DNA of 64,000 bases from Pseudomonadota bacterium (GTDB lineage: Bacteria; Pseudomonadota; Gammaproteobacteria; Burkholderiales; Burkholderiaceae_B). The stretch is taken from the NCBI GenBank assembly GCA_023387815.1, contig JAEWHK010000006.1:62001-126000 (forward strand), written 5' to 3'. The translations under genes and the position numbers were made by a program. Shown piece by piece: positions 1 through 8,674 of the stretch (positions are counted from its first letter, which is position 1; each line of letters begins with the position of its first letter). The notes under the pieces were generated by a model that saw only the letters and a list, made by a program, of their open reading frames with translations, ran no database searches and had not been told where the DNA came from.

Positions 1-1110
1 CGTACGGAAATCTACTGTGCTGCGCAGCCGGAAGTGGCGGAACACATCCCCTCGTGGCTGGCAGACTTCAATTCCCTGGAAGCCAACGAACTGCGCCCCC
101 ATTTGTATCAATACAACAAGGATCTGGCCGTCCGCCACGCGTTTCGCGTTGCCAGCGGCCTGGATTCCATGGTGCTTGGCGAGCCGCAGATTCTGGGACA
201 GATGAAAACGGCTGTGCGTGCGGCCAGTGAAGCCGGTTCCCTGGGAACCCTGTTGCATCAGTTGTTCCAGAAAACATTTTCGGTTGCCAAGGAAGTCCGC
301 ACTCAAACCGCCATCGGCGCACAATCGGTGTCCATGGCGGCGGCGTCGGTGCGCCTGGCCCAGCGCGTGTTCGGCGATCTGTCCAAAACCCGTGTGCTTT
401 TCATTGGTGCGGGCGAAATGATCGAGCTGTGCGCAACGCATTTTTCAGCACAGAAACCGTCCTGTATGGTCGTGGCCAATCGCACGCTTGAGCGTGCCGA
501 GACGCTCGCTTCCCAGCTTGACGGTCAGAGCATGAAGCTGGCAGATTTGCCGGAGCGGCTTGCCGAATTTGATATTGTTGTTTCCTGTACGGCCAGCTCC
601 TTGCCCATATTGGGTCTGGGGCTGGTCCAGAAAGCATCAAAATTGCGCCGTCATATGCCAATCGTGATGATCGATCTGGCCGTCCCGCGCGATATCGAGT
701 CCGAAGTGGCACAACTTGATGATGTTTACCTGTATTCGGTTGATGATCTGGGTCGCTATGTGCAAATGGCCAGCGATTCACGCCAGGCAGCGGTGGTTCA
801 GGCCGAAGCGATCATCGACAGTCGCGTGCAGAATTTCATGCACTGGATGGACTCCCGTGCCGTGGTGCCGGTGATCCGCAACCTCAATCAGGGCGCAGAT
901 TCCATTATGCAAAGCGAATTGGAACGGGCTCGCCGACTGTTGGCTCGTGGTGAAAACGCCGATCAGGTACTGGAACAGTTTGCTCATAGCCTGACACAGA
1001 AGTATCTGCATGCCCCCATGGTGGCGCTCAATCGCAGTCAGGGAGAGGAGCGCGCTGCCCTCATGAATATGTTGCCTCGTCTTTTTCCCTATCAGGATTC
1101 CAGCCATTAG
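1..1110 (+). CDS. hemA: Glutamyl-tRNA reductase (5'-truncated by window edge)
   Basis: Reduces glutamyl-tRNA(Glu) with NADPH to glutamate-1-semialdehyde, the first committed step of C5-pathway tetrapyrrole synthesis. The frame is open from base 1, beginning RTEIYC, which corresponds to the region just after the catalytic cysteine of the family's CNRTE motif; about 50 N-terminal residues therefore lie outside. Visible are the conserved GEPQILGQMK segment and the NADPH-binding Rossmann motif GAGEMIE, followed by the C-terminal helical dimerisation region. The 369 residues seen plus about 50 match the usual length near 420. prfA follows on the same strand, an order common in betaproteobacteria. 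Confidence 0.95.
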   Translation, partial: RTEIYCAAQPEVAEHIPSWLADFNSLEANELRPHLYQYNKDLAVRHAFRVASGLDSMVLGEPQILGQMKTAVRAASEAGSLGTLLHQLFQKTFSVAKEVRTQTAIGAQSVSMAAASVRLAQRVFGDLSKTRVLFIGAGEMIELCATHFSAQKPSCMVVANRTLERAETLASQLDGQSMKLADLPERLAEFDIVVSCTASSLPILGLGLVQKASKLRRHMPIVMIDLAVPRDIESEVAQLDDVYLYSVDDLGRYVQMASDSRQAAVVQAEAIIDSRVQNFMHWMDSRAVVPVIRNLNQGADSIMQSELERARRLLARGENADQVLEQFAHSLTQKYLHAPMVALNRSQGEERAALMNMLPRLFPYQDSSH

Positions 1111-1254
1111 CGCTGCTCTTTGCAGTTGCCGCGGGCGACGCCTTTCAGGATTTCCTCATTTGGACACGGTATAGTGTCACCTGTTTCCTGAATCGTCGCC
1201 CGGTCTGAAGTGTCTCTCGATTCCTGACTATTCCGAATTTCTTCCCAATTTCAT

Positions 1255-2337
1255 ATGAAATCTTCAATGCGCTCCCGTCTGGAGCAAATTTCGCATCGCC
1301 TGATCGAGGTTGATGCCCTGCTTGCTGAACCGGACACCGCCAATGATATGGATCGTTTTCGCAAACTCTCGCGTGAACGCGCAGAAATTGATCCGGTGGT
1401 CGCGCTCTTTCGCGACTACGAAGCGACCGAGGCTGATCTGCAGGCAGCGACCGAAATGATTGCCGATCCCGAACTGCGCGAGATGGCCGAAGAAGAGCTG
1501 AGCACGGCAAAGGACCGATTGGAGGAGCTGGAAGCGCAATTACAAGTGCAATTGCTGCCCAAAGATCCTGACGACGGGCGAGGCGTCTTTCTTGAGGTGC
1601 GTGCTGGCACGGGTGGAGACGAAAGCGCGATTTTCAGCGGCGATCTGTTCCGTATGTATAGTCGCTATGCCGAACAGAAGGGCTGGAAGGTGGAAATCGT
1701 TTCAGAAAACCCTTCGGAAATGGGCGGTTACCGCGAGATCATTGCGCGTGTGGACGGTGATGGCGTGTACGGACGTCTGAAATATGAATCCGGGGCCCAC
1801 CGGGTGCAGCGGGTTCCGGAAACGGAATCTCAGGGGCGCGTGCATACGTCAGCGTGTACGGTAGCGATTCTGCCGGAGGCCGATGAGGTGTCAGAGGTAG
1901 TGCTGAACCCCGCCGATCTGCGTATTGATACCTTCCGTGCCAGCGGCGCGGGCGGACAGCATATCAATAAAACGGATTCTGCCGTGCGCATCACGCATAT
2001 TCCTACCGGTATCGTGGCCGAATGCCAGGATGACCGCTCCCAGCACAAGAACAAGGCGCGCGCCATGAGTGTGCTGGCAGCCCGCATCAATGACATCCAG
2101 CGTCAGGAACAGCAGATGAAGGAAGCGGCCGAACGCAAGAGCCTGGTGGGCACAGGGGATCGCTCCGAGCGAATCCGAACCTACAATTATCCTCAAGGCC
2201 GGGTGACAGATCACCGTATCAATCTGACTTTGTATAAACTGGCGCAAATTATGGAAGGATCGCTGGATGAATTGACCGGCGCGCTGATCGCCGAAAGGCA
2301 GGCGGAGCTGCTGGCTGCGCTGGGCGACGAGTCCTAG
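1255..2337 (+). CDS. prfA: Peptide chain release factor 1
   Basis: Recognises UAA and UAG stop codons in the ribosomal A site and triggers peptidyl-tRNA hydrolysis. The 360 residues equal the E. coli length. The stop-codon-reading PxT motif is PET at residues 188-190, which identifies RF1 rather than RF2, and the catalytic GGQ lies at residues 233-235 within GAGGQHIN. The start is the ATG at 1255 (MKSSMRS), which aligns with the family N terminus. The next gene, prmC, encodes the enzyme that methylates the GGQ glutamine, so the pair forms a functional unit. Confidence 0.98.
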   Translation: MKSSMRSRLEQISHRLIEVDALLAEPDTANDMDRFRKLSRERAEIDPVVALFRDYEATEADLQAATEMIADPELREMAEEELSTAKDRLEELEAQLQVQLLPKDPDDGRGVFLEVRAGTGGDESAIFSGDLFRMYSRYAEQKGWKVEIVSENPSEMGGYREIIARVDGDGVYGRLKYESGAHRVQRVPETESQGRVHTSACTVAILPEADEVSEVVLNPADLRIDTFRASGAGGQHINKTDSAVRITHIPTGIVAECQDDRSQHKNKARAMSVLAARINDIQRQEQQMKEAAERKSLVGTGDRSERIRTYNYPQGRVTDHRINLTLYKLAQIMEGSLDELTGALIAERQAELLAALGDES

Positions 2338-2412
2338 GAAATAGCGAGGCTTTATTAAAGGAAGAGGTTTCTCCTCTTGTTGCGGTTGTAGGTAGTATCA
2401 GAAGGAGCAGGA

Positions 2413-3240
2413 ATGGCGCTGGCCATTACGATTGAATATTTGACGCGAAACAGCGGGCTGCCGCCCCTTGAGACGCGCATGCTGATTGGCAGGACGTTGA
2501 ATGTGTCGCGTTCCTGGATGATTTCGCACGATCGCGATCCGTTGACCCATGAGCAGATCGAGCAGATCCGGGCGCTGATTGAAAGGCGACTCAGTGGAGA
2601 GCCCATGGCCTATATCATGGGTGAGCGTGAATTCATGGGTTTGTCTTTTGAAACCTCGCCCGCGGCCCTGATTCCGCGTCCGGAAACCGAGCTGCTGGTG
2701 GAAACTGCCATTGAATACGTAGAACAGAACCCGCGCGCGAATGTGCTGGATCTGGGCACCGGTACCGGCGCGATTGCGGTCTCTATTGGCCGGTTTTGTC
2801 CGGGTGCCCTGGTGCTTGCGACCGACAAGAGTCCCGATGCCCTGGCGCTGGCTCGCCGCAATGCCGAGAAGCATCGTACTGGGAATGTACGATTCCTGGA
2901 GAGTGACTGGTTTGAAGGCATTCCGCCGCAGGCGTTCGATCTGATCGTTTCCAATCCGCCCTATATTCCGCGTAACGATCCGCATTTGCAGCAGGGCGAT
3001 CTGCGATTTGAGCCTCCAATGGCCCTGACGGACTATTCCGACGGGCTGTCAGCCATCCGGCGCATTATTGCCGGGGCACGTGCCTATCTGGCCAGTGGTG
3101 GCTGGATGTGGATTGAACATGGCTGGGAGCAGGCACAGCAGGTCCGTTATATGCTGGCCAAGGTCGGATTTACGCAGATTGAGTCCCGCAACGATTTATC
3201 CGGCATAGAACGCATTTCGGGCGGATGCTATCAGTTTTAG
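2413..3240 (+). CDS. prmC: Release factor glutamine N5-methyltransferase
   Basis: SAM-dependent methyltransferase that methylates the GGQ glutamine of release factors. SAM-binding motif I is DLGTGTGAIA at residues 113-122, and the signature NPPY substrate-glutamine motif is at 181-184. The protein has 275 residues, the normal length. An AAGGAG-like ribosome site lies just before the ATG at 2413. It sits 75 bp after prfA and likely shares its transcript. Confidence 0.96.
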   Translation: MALAITIEYLTRNSGLPPLETRMLIGRTLNVSRSWMISHDRDPLTHEQIEQIRALIERRLSGEPMAYIMGEREFMGLSFETSPAALIPRPETELLVETAIEYVEQNPRANVLDLGTGTGAIAVSIGRFCPGALVLATDKSPDALALARRNAEKHRTGNVRFLESDWFEGIPPQAFDLIVSNPPYIPRNDPHLQQGDLRFEPPMALTDYSDGLSAIRRIIAGARAYLASGGWMWIEHGWEQAQQVRYMLAKVGFTQIESRNDLSGIERISGGCYQF

Positions 3241-3310
3241 CGTTACACTACTTAAAGATATGGCCAGTTGATAGCACTGGTTTCTTTCAATGCTGACACA
3301 GGTGAAGACA

Positions 3311-3640
3311 ATGAGTGAAGTACAGAATTTTATCCGCGAAACCGTCACAGAACATCCGGTCGTGCTGTTCATGAAAGGCACGGCTCAGTTCCCACAGTGC
3401 GGTTTCTCGGGCAAGGCGATCCAGATTCTGCGTGAAACTGGCGTGAAAAAGCTGGTAACGGTGAATGTCCTGGACGACCAGGAAGTGCGCGAAGGCATCA
3501 AGCAGTATTCAAACTGGCCGACCATCCCACAGCTGTATGTCAAAGGCGAGTTCATCGGCGGTTCCGATATCGTCAGTGAAATGCATGCAAGTGGCGAGCT
3601 TAAAACGGTTCTTCAGCAGGCAGGCGCATTCGAATCCTGA
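3311..3640 (+). CDS. grxD: Monothiol glutaredoxin (Grx4/GrxD type)
   Basis: Small CGFS glutaredoxin that coordinates and transfers [2Fe-2S] clusters using the active-site cysteine and glutathione. The CGFS motif is at residues 30-33, preceded by the MKGT glutathione-site motif near residue 21, with WPTIPQLYV and GGSDIV later in the fold. An upstream in-frame ATG exists at 3290, but the ATG at 3311 (MSEVQNF) has AGGTGA in front and matches the family N terminus, giving 109 residues. It closes the hemA-prfA-prmC-grxD run; the next gene faces it. Confidence 0.95.
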   Translation: MSEVQNFIRETVTEHPVVLFMKGTAQFPQCGFSGKAIQILRETGVKKLVTVNVLDDQEVREGIKQYSNWPTIPQLYVKGEFIGGSDIVSEMHASGELKTVLQQAGAFES

Positions 3641-3722
3641 TCGGAAGATAGCGACAGCGTCCGGCATGTCTTCAGGGCGCTGCCGCTGATTTTGTCGTCG
3701 TTGGAACCTGTTTCTGGCATTT

Positions 3723-3743
3723 AGGTTTTCGAGAAGAAAACCT
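3723..3743. terminator. Possible hairpin between convergent grxD and EI24 gene
   Basis: A perfect 8-bp inverted repeat (AGGTTTTC, loop GAGAA, GAAAACCT) lies between the 3' ends of two converging genes. The stem is AT-rich and no long T-run follows on either strand, so it would be a weak terminator at best. Confidence 0.35.
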
Positions 3744-3747
3744 GCAA

Positions 3748-4554
3748 TTAATTCAGACCGCCAGCCGCTGTACTGTGATTCTCCAGTGCCGCTCGCTGCG
3801 CGCGGACGGCCTTCAGCGCCATTAACGCGAAGTGCGTGCATACCAGAATGGAAAAGACCGGCATGATGAATCCGGCAAAGGGCACTAGTGCGATGGCCGC
3901 GCAAATCAGGCCAATCATCCAGAAATCACGACTGTAATAGCGCAGGACAAATTCCCGTTCCTCGGGGGTTGCGTGTTCAACAATGGCGTCCAGGCGGGTC
4001 ATGTGTGAGAAGGCATAGGCGCCCCAGAACAATGACAGGGCAATGCCCGCAAATGGAATCAGCCATAGCGGCAGGGTAAACAGCCAGCCGATCACAAAAA
4101 TCGTACTTACCTTGATCGTGTTGGAAAGGCTGGTGAGGGTCGCATTTTGCCCCTTTCTTTGCAAATCCGGGTAGCTGTTTTCACTGATCACCTTTAATGC
4201 CATGGGCATGACCAGAATGGCGGCTGCAGCCAGGCCGGCAATGCCGCTGACGGCAAGCAGGGCAACAAAAGACAGGATGCCGGTGAGCCAATCGCTCATG
4301 GTGGCAAATCCCCAGCCAGATAATCTGCCAGACACAGACTGGAACCAGCCCCAATGCATGGTGGTATTGTCCAGCCAGTGATCCAGCGGTCCCCAGGCGA
4401 ACACCAGCAGAATGATGGCCGCAACAAGTGCAATCACAAATGGCAGAACGATGGCAAACAGCATGGCCGGGCGTAGCTGTGTGGCCAGCCCTTTACTGAA
4501 GGCTGCAGCGATGCTGACATGAGGTCGGGAGATAGTAACTTTATTGGCGGGCAT
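3748..4554 (-). CDS. EI24 domain membrane protein (CysZ-like)
   Basis: Polytopic inner-membrane protein of the EI24/CysZ family, with hydrophobic segments near residues 30-50, 85-115, 145-175 and 210-240. CysZ of E. coli is a sulfate permease of similar size, but the substrate here cannot be assigned. A longer reading frame starts at 4725, but that part would lie inside queF. The ATG at 4552-4554 (MPANKV) overlaps the queF stop by 14 bp and gives 268 residues, so translational coupling to queF is likely. It is the last gene of the folB-ttcA-queF operon. Confidence 0.8.
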   Translation of the reverse strand: MPANKVTISRPHVSIAAAFSKGLATQLRPAMLFAIVLPFVIALVAAIILLVFAWGPLDHWLDNTTMHWGWFQSVSGRLSGWGFATMSDWLTGILSFVALLAVSGIAGLAAAAILVMPMALKVISENSYPDLQRKGQNATLTSLSNTIKVSTIFVIGWLFTLPLWLIPFAGIALSLFWGAYAFSHMTRLDAIVEHATPEEREFVLRYYSRDFWMIGLICAAIALVPFAGFIMPVFSILVCTHFALMALKAVRAQRAALENHSTAAGGLN

Positions 4555-5371
4555 TTCGGGCGATGGCTGGCTCAAAGTTTGCGTCGGTACTGCGCCATGG
4601 GTTGATATCCAGGCCGCCGCGGCGCGTATAGCGTGCGTATACGGACAGACTTTCGGGAGCGCAGGTACGAAGAATATCGCAGAAAATCTGCTCCACGCAT
4701 TGCTCATGAAAGCCATTGTGACCACGGAATGAGATGATGTATTTCAACAGGGATGCATGGTCAATGGCCGCGCCCGAATATTCAATTTGCAGGCTGCCCC
4801 AGTCCGGCTGACTGGTAACCGGGCAGTTGGATTTGAGCAGATCCGAACGCAGGGTTTCCTGCCGTGACTGTGTGGGATCGGCTTTCAGCAGCGATGCATC
4901 CGGCTGGTAAACGTCAATTTCAACATCCAGCGTATCGATCAGCGTGCCTTTCAGTTCGCCCACCGACTCTGCTTTGAAGCTTGTCGGCTCAATCAATGTT
5001 ACGCCTACCGTCGCACCGGCGGCTGCGCTCAGATCCTGCTGCATATAGGCAACAAGCGCTTCATGGCCCGGCATGCGGGTCTGATTAAAGGAGTTCAGAT
5101 AAAGCTTGAATGATTTGGACTCAATAATATGCGTACTGGTTGAAGGTACAACAAAGCGTGCCAGGGCGACTTGCGGTTTGCCCTTCTCATTCAGCCAGGA
5201 CAGCTCATAGGCGGTCCAGATATCTGCGCCGTGCCAGGCAGGCGGCGGCTGCAGGCTCAGATGCGCACGTCCTGTTTCCCTGGCGATGGGAAACAGCAGG
5301 GAAGGGTCGTAGTGGTCTGGGTATTCTGTGTCTTTACCCAACGGCGCATTGTGAAGAAAAGACTCGGTCAT
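4541..5371 (-). CDS. queF: NADPH-dependent 7-cyano-7-deazaguanine reductase
   Basis: Reduces preQ0 to preQ1 in queuosine synthesis. This is the long two-domain QueF form of 276 residues, as in E. coli. The preQ0-binding and reductase motif ESKSFKLYLN starts at residue 84. The nucleophilic cysteine is C183 in KSNCPVTSQPD, with the catalytic aspartate seven residues on. The conserved FHEQCVE segment is in the C-terminal half. The gene starts 8 bp after the ttcA stop and overlaps the EI24 gene, so it belongs to a reverse operon rich in tRNA-modification functions. Confidence 0.96.
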   Translation of the reverse strand: MTESFLHNAPLGKDTEYPDHYDPSLLFPIARETGRAHLSLQPPPAWHGADIWTAYELSWLNEKGKPQVALARFVVPSTSTHIIESKSFKLYLNSFNQTRMPGHEALVAYMQQDLSAAAGATVGVTLIEPTSFKAESVGELKGTLIDTLDVEIDVYQPDASLLKADPTQSRQETLRSDLLKSNCPVTSQPDWGSLQIEYSGAAIDHASLLKYIISFRGHNGFHEQCVEQIFCDILRTCAPESLSVYARYTRRGGLDINPWRSTDANFEPAIARNARQ

Positions 5372-5379
5372 AGAATGGT

Positions 5380-6396
5380 TCAGAGTGATTGAATGCGGAT
5401 GGTGCGCGCGTAAGCGCGGTTTGATCCATTACGATCGTCATTAAAGGCAATATCTCGTCTGTCATCGCCGCTGTCTGCCTCGTCATCGGTATCGGCTGGT
5501 GCTGCGCTTAACGTATCGTCAAAAGTTTCGGCATCGAAGGCCTTGTCACCATTTTCATCTGCAATACCGGTGGGCTTGAGACCAGCAAAGTCAAACAGGT
5601 TACGGTCCATCAAATGAGAGGGCGCAATGGCCGACAGTGCCTTGAAGGTATTCCACACTTTCTTGGGACTTTCTTTTTCCCAGGCGGCAATCATGCGACT
5701 GACTTCCTTGCGTTTGAGGTTCTCCTGAGAGCCGCAAAGATTGCAGGGAATGATCGGGAACTGTTTGAGTTCCGAATACGCAATCAGATCTTTTTCTGCA
5801 ATATAGGCCAGCGGGCGAATCACGGTATGACGACCGTCATCAGAGACCAGTTTGGGCGGCATGGACTTGAGTTTTGCCGCGTAGAACAGGTTCAGAAAAA
5901 ACGTCGCCAGAATATCGTCGCGATGATGGCCCAGGGCGATCTTGGTTGCACCCAGTTCGCTGGCCACGCGATAGAGGATCCCGCGGCGCAGTCGTGAGCA
6001 GAGCGAACAGGTGGTTTTTCCCTCTGGAATCAGGCGCTTGACAATGGAATAGGTGTCCTGGTTTTCAATGTGAAATGGGATACCCAGTTTCGTGAGGTAC
6101 TCAGGCAGCACATGCTCAGGAAAGCCCGGCTGCTTCTGATCCAGATTGACGGCAACGATCTCAAAATTGATGGGGGCGCGCTTTTGCAGGGTCAGCAGGA
6201 TATCCAGCATGCTGTAGGAGTCCTTGCCGCCCGACAGGCAGACCATGACTTTGTCACCTTCTTCGATCATGTTGTAATCGACGATGGCGGTGCCGGCTTC
6301 GCGCATGATGCGCTTGGTCAGTTTATTCTCGTGCTGGCGCTGTTTCTGGGCTGCCTGGTGGCTGGCTGTGGCGCTGGGGGTGGCTACGGTAGTCAT
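5380..6396 (-). CDS. ttcA: tRNA 2-thiocytidine(32) synthetase
   Basis: ATP- and Fe-S-dependent thiolase that makes s2C at tRNA position 32. The PP-loop SGGKDS is at residues 55-60. The two CxxC pairs that hold the 4Fe-4S cluster and sulfur are C130/C133 (TCSLCSR) and C218/C221 (PCNLCGS). The 338 residues include an acidic, Asp-rich C-terminal tail after about residue 285 that is longer than in the 311-residue E. coli enzyme. No strong ribosome site precedes the start at 6396; the chosen ATG gives a family-like N terminus. folB is 33 bp upstream. Confidence 0.95.
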   Translation of the reverse strand: MTTVATPSATASHQAAQKQRQHENKLTKRIMREAGTAIVDYNMIEEGDKVMVCLSGGKDSYSMLDILLTLQKRAPINFEIVAVNLDQKQPGFPEHVLPEYLTKLGIPFHIENQDTYSIVKRLIPEGKTTCSLCSRLRRGILYRVASELGATKIALGHHRDDILATFFLNLFYAAKLKSMPPKLVSDDGRHTVIRPLAYIAEKDLIAYSELKQFPIIPCNLCGSQENLKRKEVSRMIAAWEKESPKKVWNTFKALSAIAPSHLMDRNLFDFAGLKPTGIADENGDKAFDAETFDDTLSAAPADTDDEADSGDDRRDIAFNDDRNGSNRAYARTIRIQSL

Positions 6397-6429
6397 GTTC
6401 GGACGTGTCTGTTTTCGCGCTGGAGCGAA

Positions 6430-6789
6430 TCAGCGGCTGGCTTCCACTTCTATGCCGACGGCGGCACAGTCAGAGAAGGCCAGGGGTTTGCCGATACGCA
6501 GGCGTACCCGGTAAACGGCGGGAAAGTCGTTCAGAAGCCGGGCAATAACCATGTCGCCCAGCGTTTCAACCAGATGCACATGCGCGCGCGTACATTCTTC
6601 AATAATCGCTTCTCGCAACTTGCGATAGTCCAGTACACTGCGGATATCGTGATCGTTGACTTCCTGGTCAACATGCATGTCGATATCGGCGTCAATATGC
6701 AGAGGCTGGGTGGCGCGCAGTTCGTGCTCCAGAATGCCAATTCGGGCATCCAGCGCAAGACGGCTGAAAAATATACGGCGAGTGGTCAT
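6430..6789 (-). CDS. folB: Dihydroneopterin aldolase
   Basis: Converts 7,8-dihydroneopterin to 6-hydroxymethyl-dihydropterin and glycolaldehyde in folate synthesis. The 119 residues fit the FolB fold: an N-terminal strand with LDARIGILEHE, the SVLDYRKLRE segment, VHLVETLGDMVIARLL bearing the substrate-binding glutamate, and a C-terminal VRLRIGKP strand. It is the promoter-proximal gene of the reverse operon folB-ttcA-queF-EI24. The 132-bp gap to the divergent oxidoreductase gene should hold promoters for both directions. Confidence 0.92.
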   Translation of the reverse strand: MTTRRIFFSRLALDARIGILEHELRATQPLHIDADIDMHVDQEVNDHDIRSVLDYRKLREAIIEECTRAHVHLVETLGDMVIARLLNDFPAVYRVRLRIGKPLAFSDCAAVGIEVEASR

Positions 6790-6921
6790 GATAAATCAGT
6801 AAAAGGCTCCGGGAATTCCCGGATTTTGTTCAGGCTGCTATTGTAGTGTTTTCACCCCGGACTGGGGGGTACAATAGTGCCGGTAAAGATAAATTCATGA
6901 TTAAACGAGGATTTTTCCCGA

Positions 6922-7830
6922 ATGCAGCAGGCTGTTTATGATGCCATTGTCATTGGTGCCGGTCCCGCAGGCGCCTCCTGTGCGGTCTGGCTGGCACATA
7001 TGGGTTTCTCCCCCCTGGTTATCGAATCCAGTGGTCGGGCAGGGGGGCTAAGTGCCAGCAATCCCTTTGAAGATACCTGGAACGTGACCGCTCCCGGCCT
7101 GACTGGAGAGGAAGTTGCCGCAAAAATCAAGCTGAGCCTGGACAGTGCCCGCGTGCCGGTCCTCCTCAATTCTCATGTCACCCGCATTGAACGCGATGAG
7201 TCTGCGGCAGACGGCAAGGGACATTTCAAGGTCTTTTTCGGCGCAGATCTGCCCTTGCATGCGCGTTTTGTGGTCATCGCCAGTGGCGTAGAGCCCAGAA
7301 GACCGCCCGAATGGAAAAAGGATAAATACGAAAACGTGCTGATAGGACCGGGCAAGCACGTGGCCAACTTTGAATTTGCGCTCAAGGACGTGGCCATTCT
7401 GGGTGGCGGCGATAATGCATTTGAAAATGCAATTTTCCTGAAGGAGCGCGGTGCCAAATCTGTGCATATCTATGCGCGTACGCTGCGCTGCCAGCGCCAC
7501 TGGCTGAAATTCCTGAAGGATTCGGACATGACTACCGGCGCCTATACCTTCGATCCGGAAACCCGTCAGGTCAATGGTCGAACCTACGATGCGGTTCTGG
7601 TGCTCTACGGTTTTCGTGCGAGACTACAGGGCATGGAAGATCTGGGTCTGGCGTTGAATGATCTGGGCTATGTGATAACAGATTTTCATACAACCGAGAC
7701 CAATCTGCCGGGCATTTATGCAATTGGTGAGGTCACACACCGCCAGCATCCTTGCGTGGTTACGTCCATGGCCGATGGTGTGGTCGCCGCTAAGGCGATT
7801 CAGAAGCAGCTTGAGGCAGGCGGCGCCTGA
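6922..7830 (+). CDS. Thioredoxin-reductase-like FAD/NAD(P) oxidoreductase lacking CxxC
   Basis: A 302-residue two-dinucleotide-domain flavoprotein. FAD binding is shown by IGAGPAGASC near residue 12 and the late GIYAIGEVT motif; NAD(P) binding by ILGGGDNAFENA near residue 156. The size and order match thioredoxin reductases, but the redox CxxC of that family is absent: the segment after the NAD(P) site carries ARTLRCQRHW instead. It is therefore more likely a ferredoxin/flavodoxin-NADP reductase-like or other dithiol-independent enzyme. A GAGGAT ribosome site precedes the ATG. Its 3' end overlaps the convergent btuF-like gene by 41 bp. Electron partner unknown. Confidence 0.8.
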   Translation: MQQAVYDAIVIGAGPAGASCAVWLAHMGFSPLVIESSGRAGGLSASNPFEDTWNVTAPGLTGEEVAAKIKLSLDSARVPVLLNSHVTRIERDESAADGKGHFKVFFGADLPLHARFVVIASGVEPRRPPEWKKDKYENVLIGPGKHVANFEFALKDVAILGGGDNAFENAIFLKERGAKSVHIYARTLRCQRHWLKFLKDSDMTTGAYTFDPETRQVNGRTYDAVLVLYGFRARLQGMEDLGLALNDLGYVITDFHTTETNLPGIYAIGEVTHRQHPCVVTSMADGVVAAKAIQKQLEAGGA

Positions 7831-8671
7831 TCTGATCTATCTGCTCGCATAGTGCCGGCAAGCTGCGAATCAGCCTGTCGGTCGGTCGAAAAAGGATATC
7901 CGGGTCCTGGCCAATAATCTGGTCGGGCTTCAGCTGCAGGCCGATACTGGCCAGTGTCCGCGAAATCGCCTGTTGCTCGGTATCCTGATCTTTTGCTGCA
8001 AACAGTACTATCCGCGGGCGCGCGATAAGCAGCTGCTCCCGGCTCACAATCGGCGCGGGCGCCGTCAGCGATGTAAACGCCGATTCAGCGCCACAGGCAT
8101 GCAGCGCATCCATCACAAATGAATTGTTTCCCAGCGTATATAGCGGTTCGCGGCTGACCAGCAGAAAGACACTGACCGGGTCTGCATGTTCATATCGGGC
8201 TCGGGTCGAAGACAGGATGGTCTGCAATTGCCGCAAATTGGCTCCTGCCACCTGTTGCGTCCCGAACAGACTTCCCAGTTCTCCAATATCACGAATGACA
8301 TCGTCCAGGGATTGAGGAGCCTGGTAGCGAATGGGGATGTTAAGTTTCTGCAGGGCCGGGTCACCCTGGTTTGTTCCGTTTCTATAACCCCATGCCAGAA
8401 TCACCGAAGGATGAAGCACGGCAATGCGTTCGATATTGGGTGTCACACCGCTGCCCACCTTAGGCAGCGCGGCGGCAGCGGGTGGATAGTTGCTGCCTTC
8501 CGAGACACCCAGCAGATGTGCGCCGGCGCCGGCCGCATAGACCAGTTCAGTCAGATGGGGAGAAAGGGTGATGGCGGTTTTCTGTCCCCAGGCTGTCGGT
8601 GCCGCCAATAGCAGCGCCGCAAATACTGCACCTGTCATTTTCAGAACACGTTTGTATTTGCGGCTGTTCAT
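7790..8671 (-). CDS. Periplasmic cobalamin-binding protein, BtuF-like
   Basis: Type III (helical-backbone) metal/cobalamin-binding protein that would pass vitamin B12 from the outer-membrane receptor to an ABC permease. The N terminus is a signal peptide (basic residues, then GAVFAALLLAAPTAWG, cleavage near residue 29). The family signature follows: TLSPHLTELVYAAGAG, then LPKVGSGVTPNIERIAVLHPSVILAW. It lies 3 bp downstream of the btuB-like receptor gene in the same riboswitch-controlled operon, which supports B12 rather than heme or iron as ligand. No BtuC or BtuD gene is present here, so the permease must be encoded elsewhere. Confidence 0.85.
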   Translation of the reverse strand: MNSRKYKRVLKMTGAVFAALLLAAPTAWGQKTAITLSPHLTELVYAAGAGAHLLGVSEGSNYPPAAAALPKVGSGVTPNIERIAVLHPSVILAWGYRNGTNQGDPALQKLNIPIRYQAPQSLDDVIRDIGELGSLFGTQQVAGANLRQLQTILSSTRARYEHADPVSVFLLVSREPLYTLGNNSFVMDALHACGAESAFTSLTAPAPIVSREQLLIARPRIVLFAAKDQDTEQQAISRTLASIGLQLKPDQIIGQDPDILFRPTDRLIRSLPALCEQIDQIRRRLPQAASESP

Positions 8672-8674
8672 GGT

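Noticed and set aside
3290..3310. Upstream ATG for grxD
   Set aside because: The ATG at 3311 has the better ribosome site and matches family N termini.
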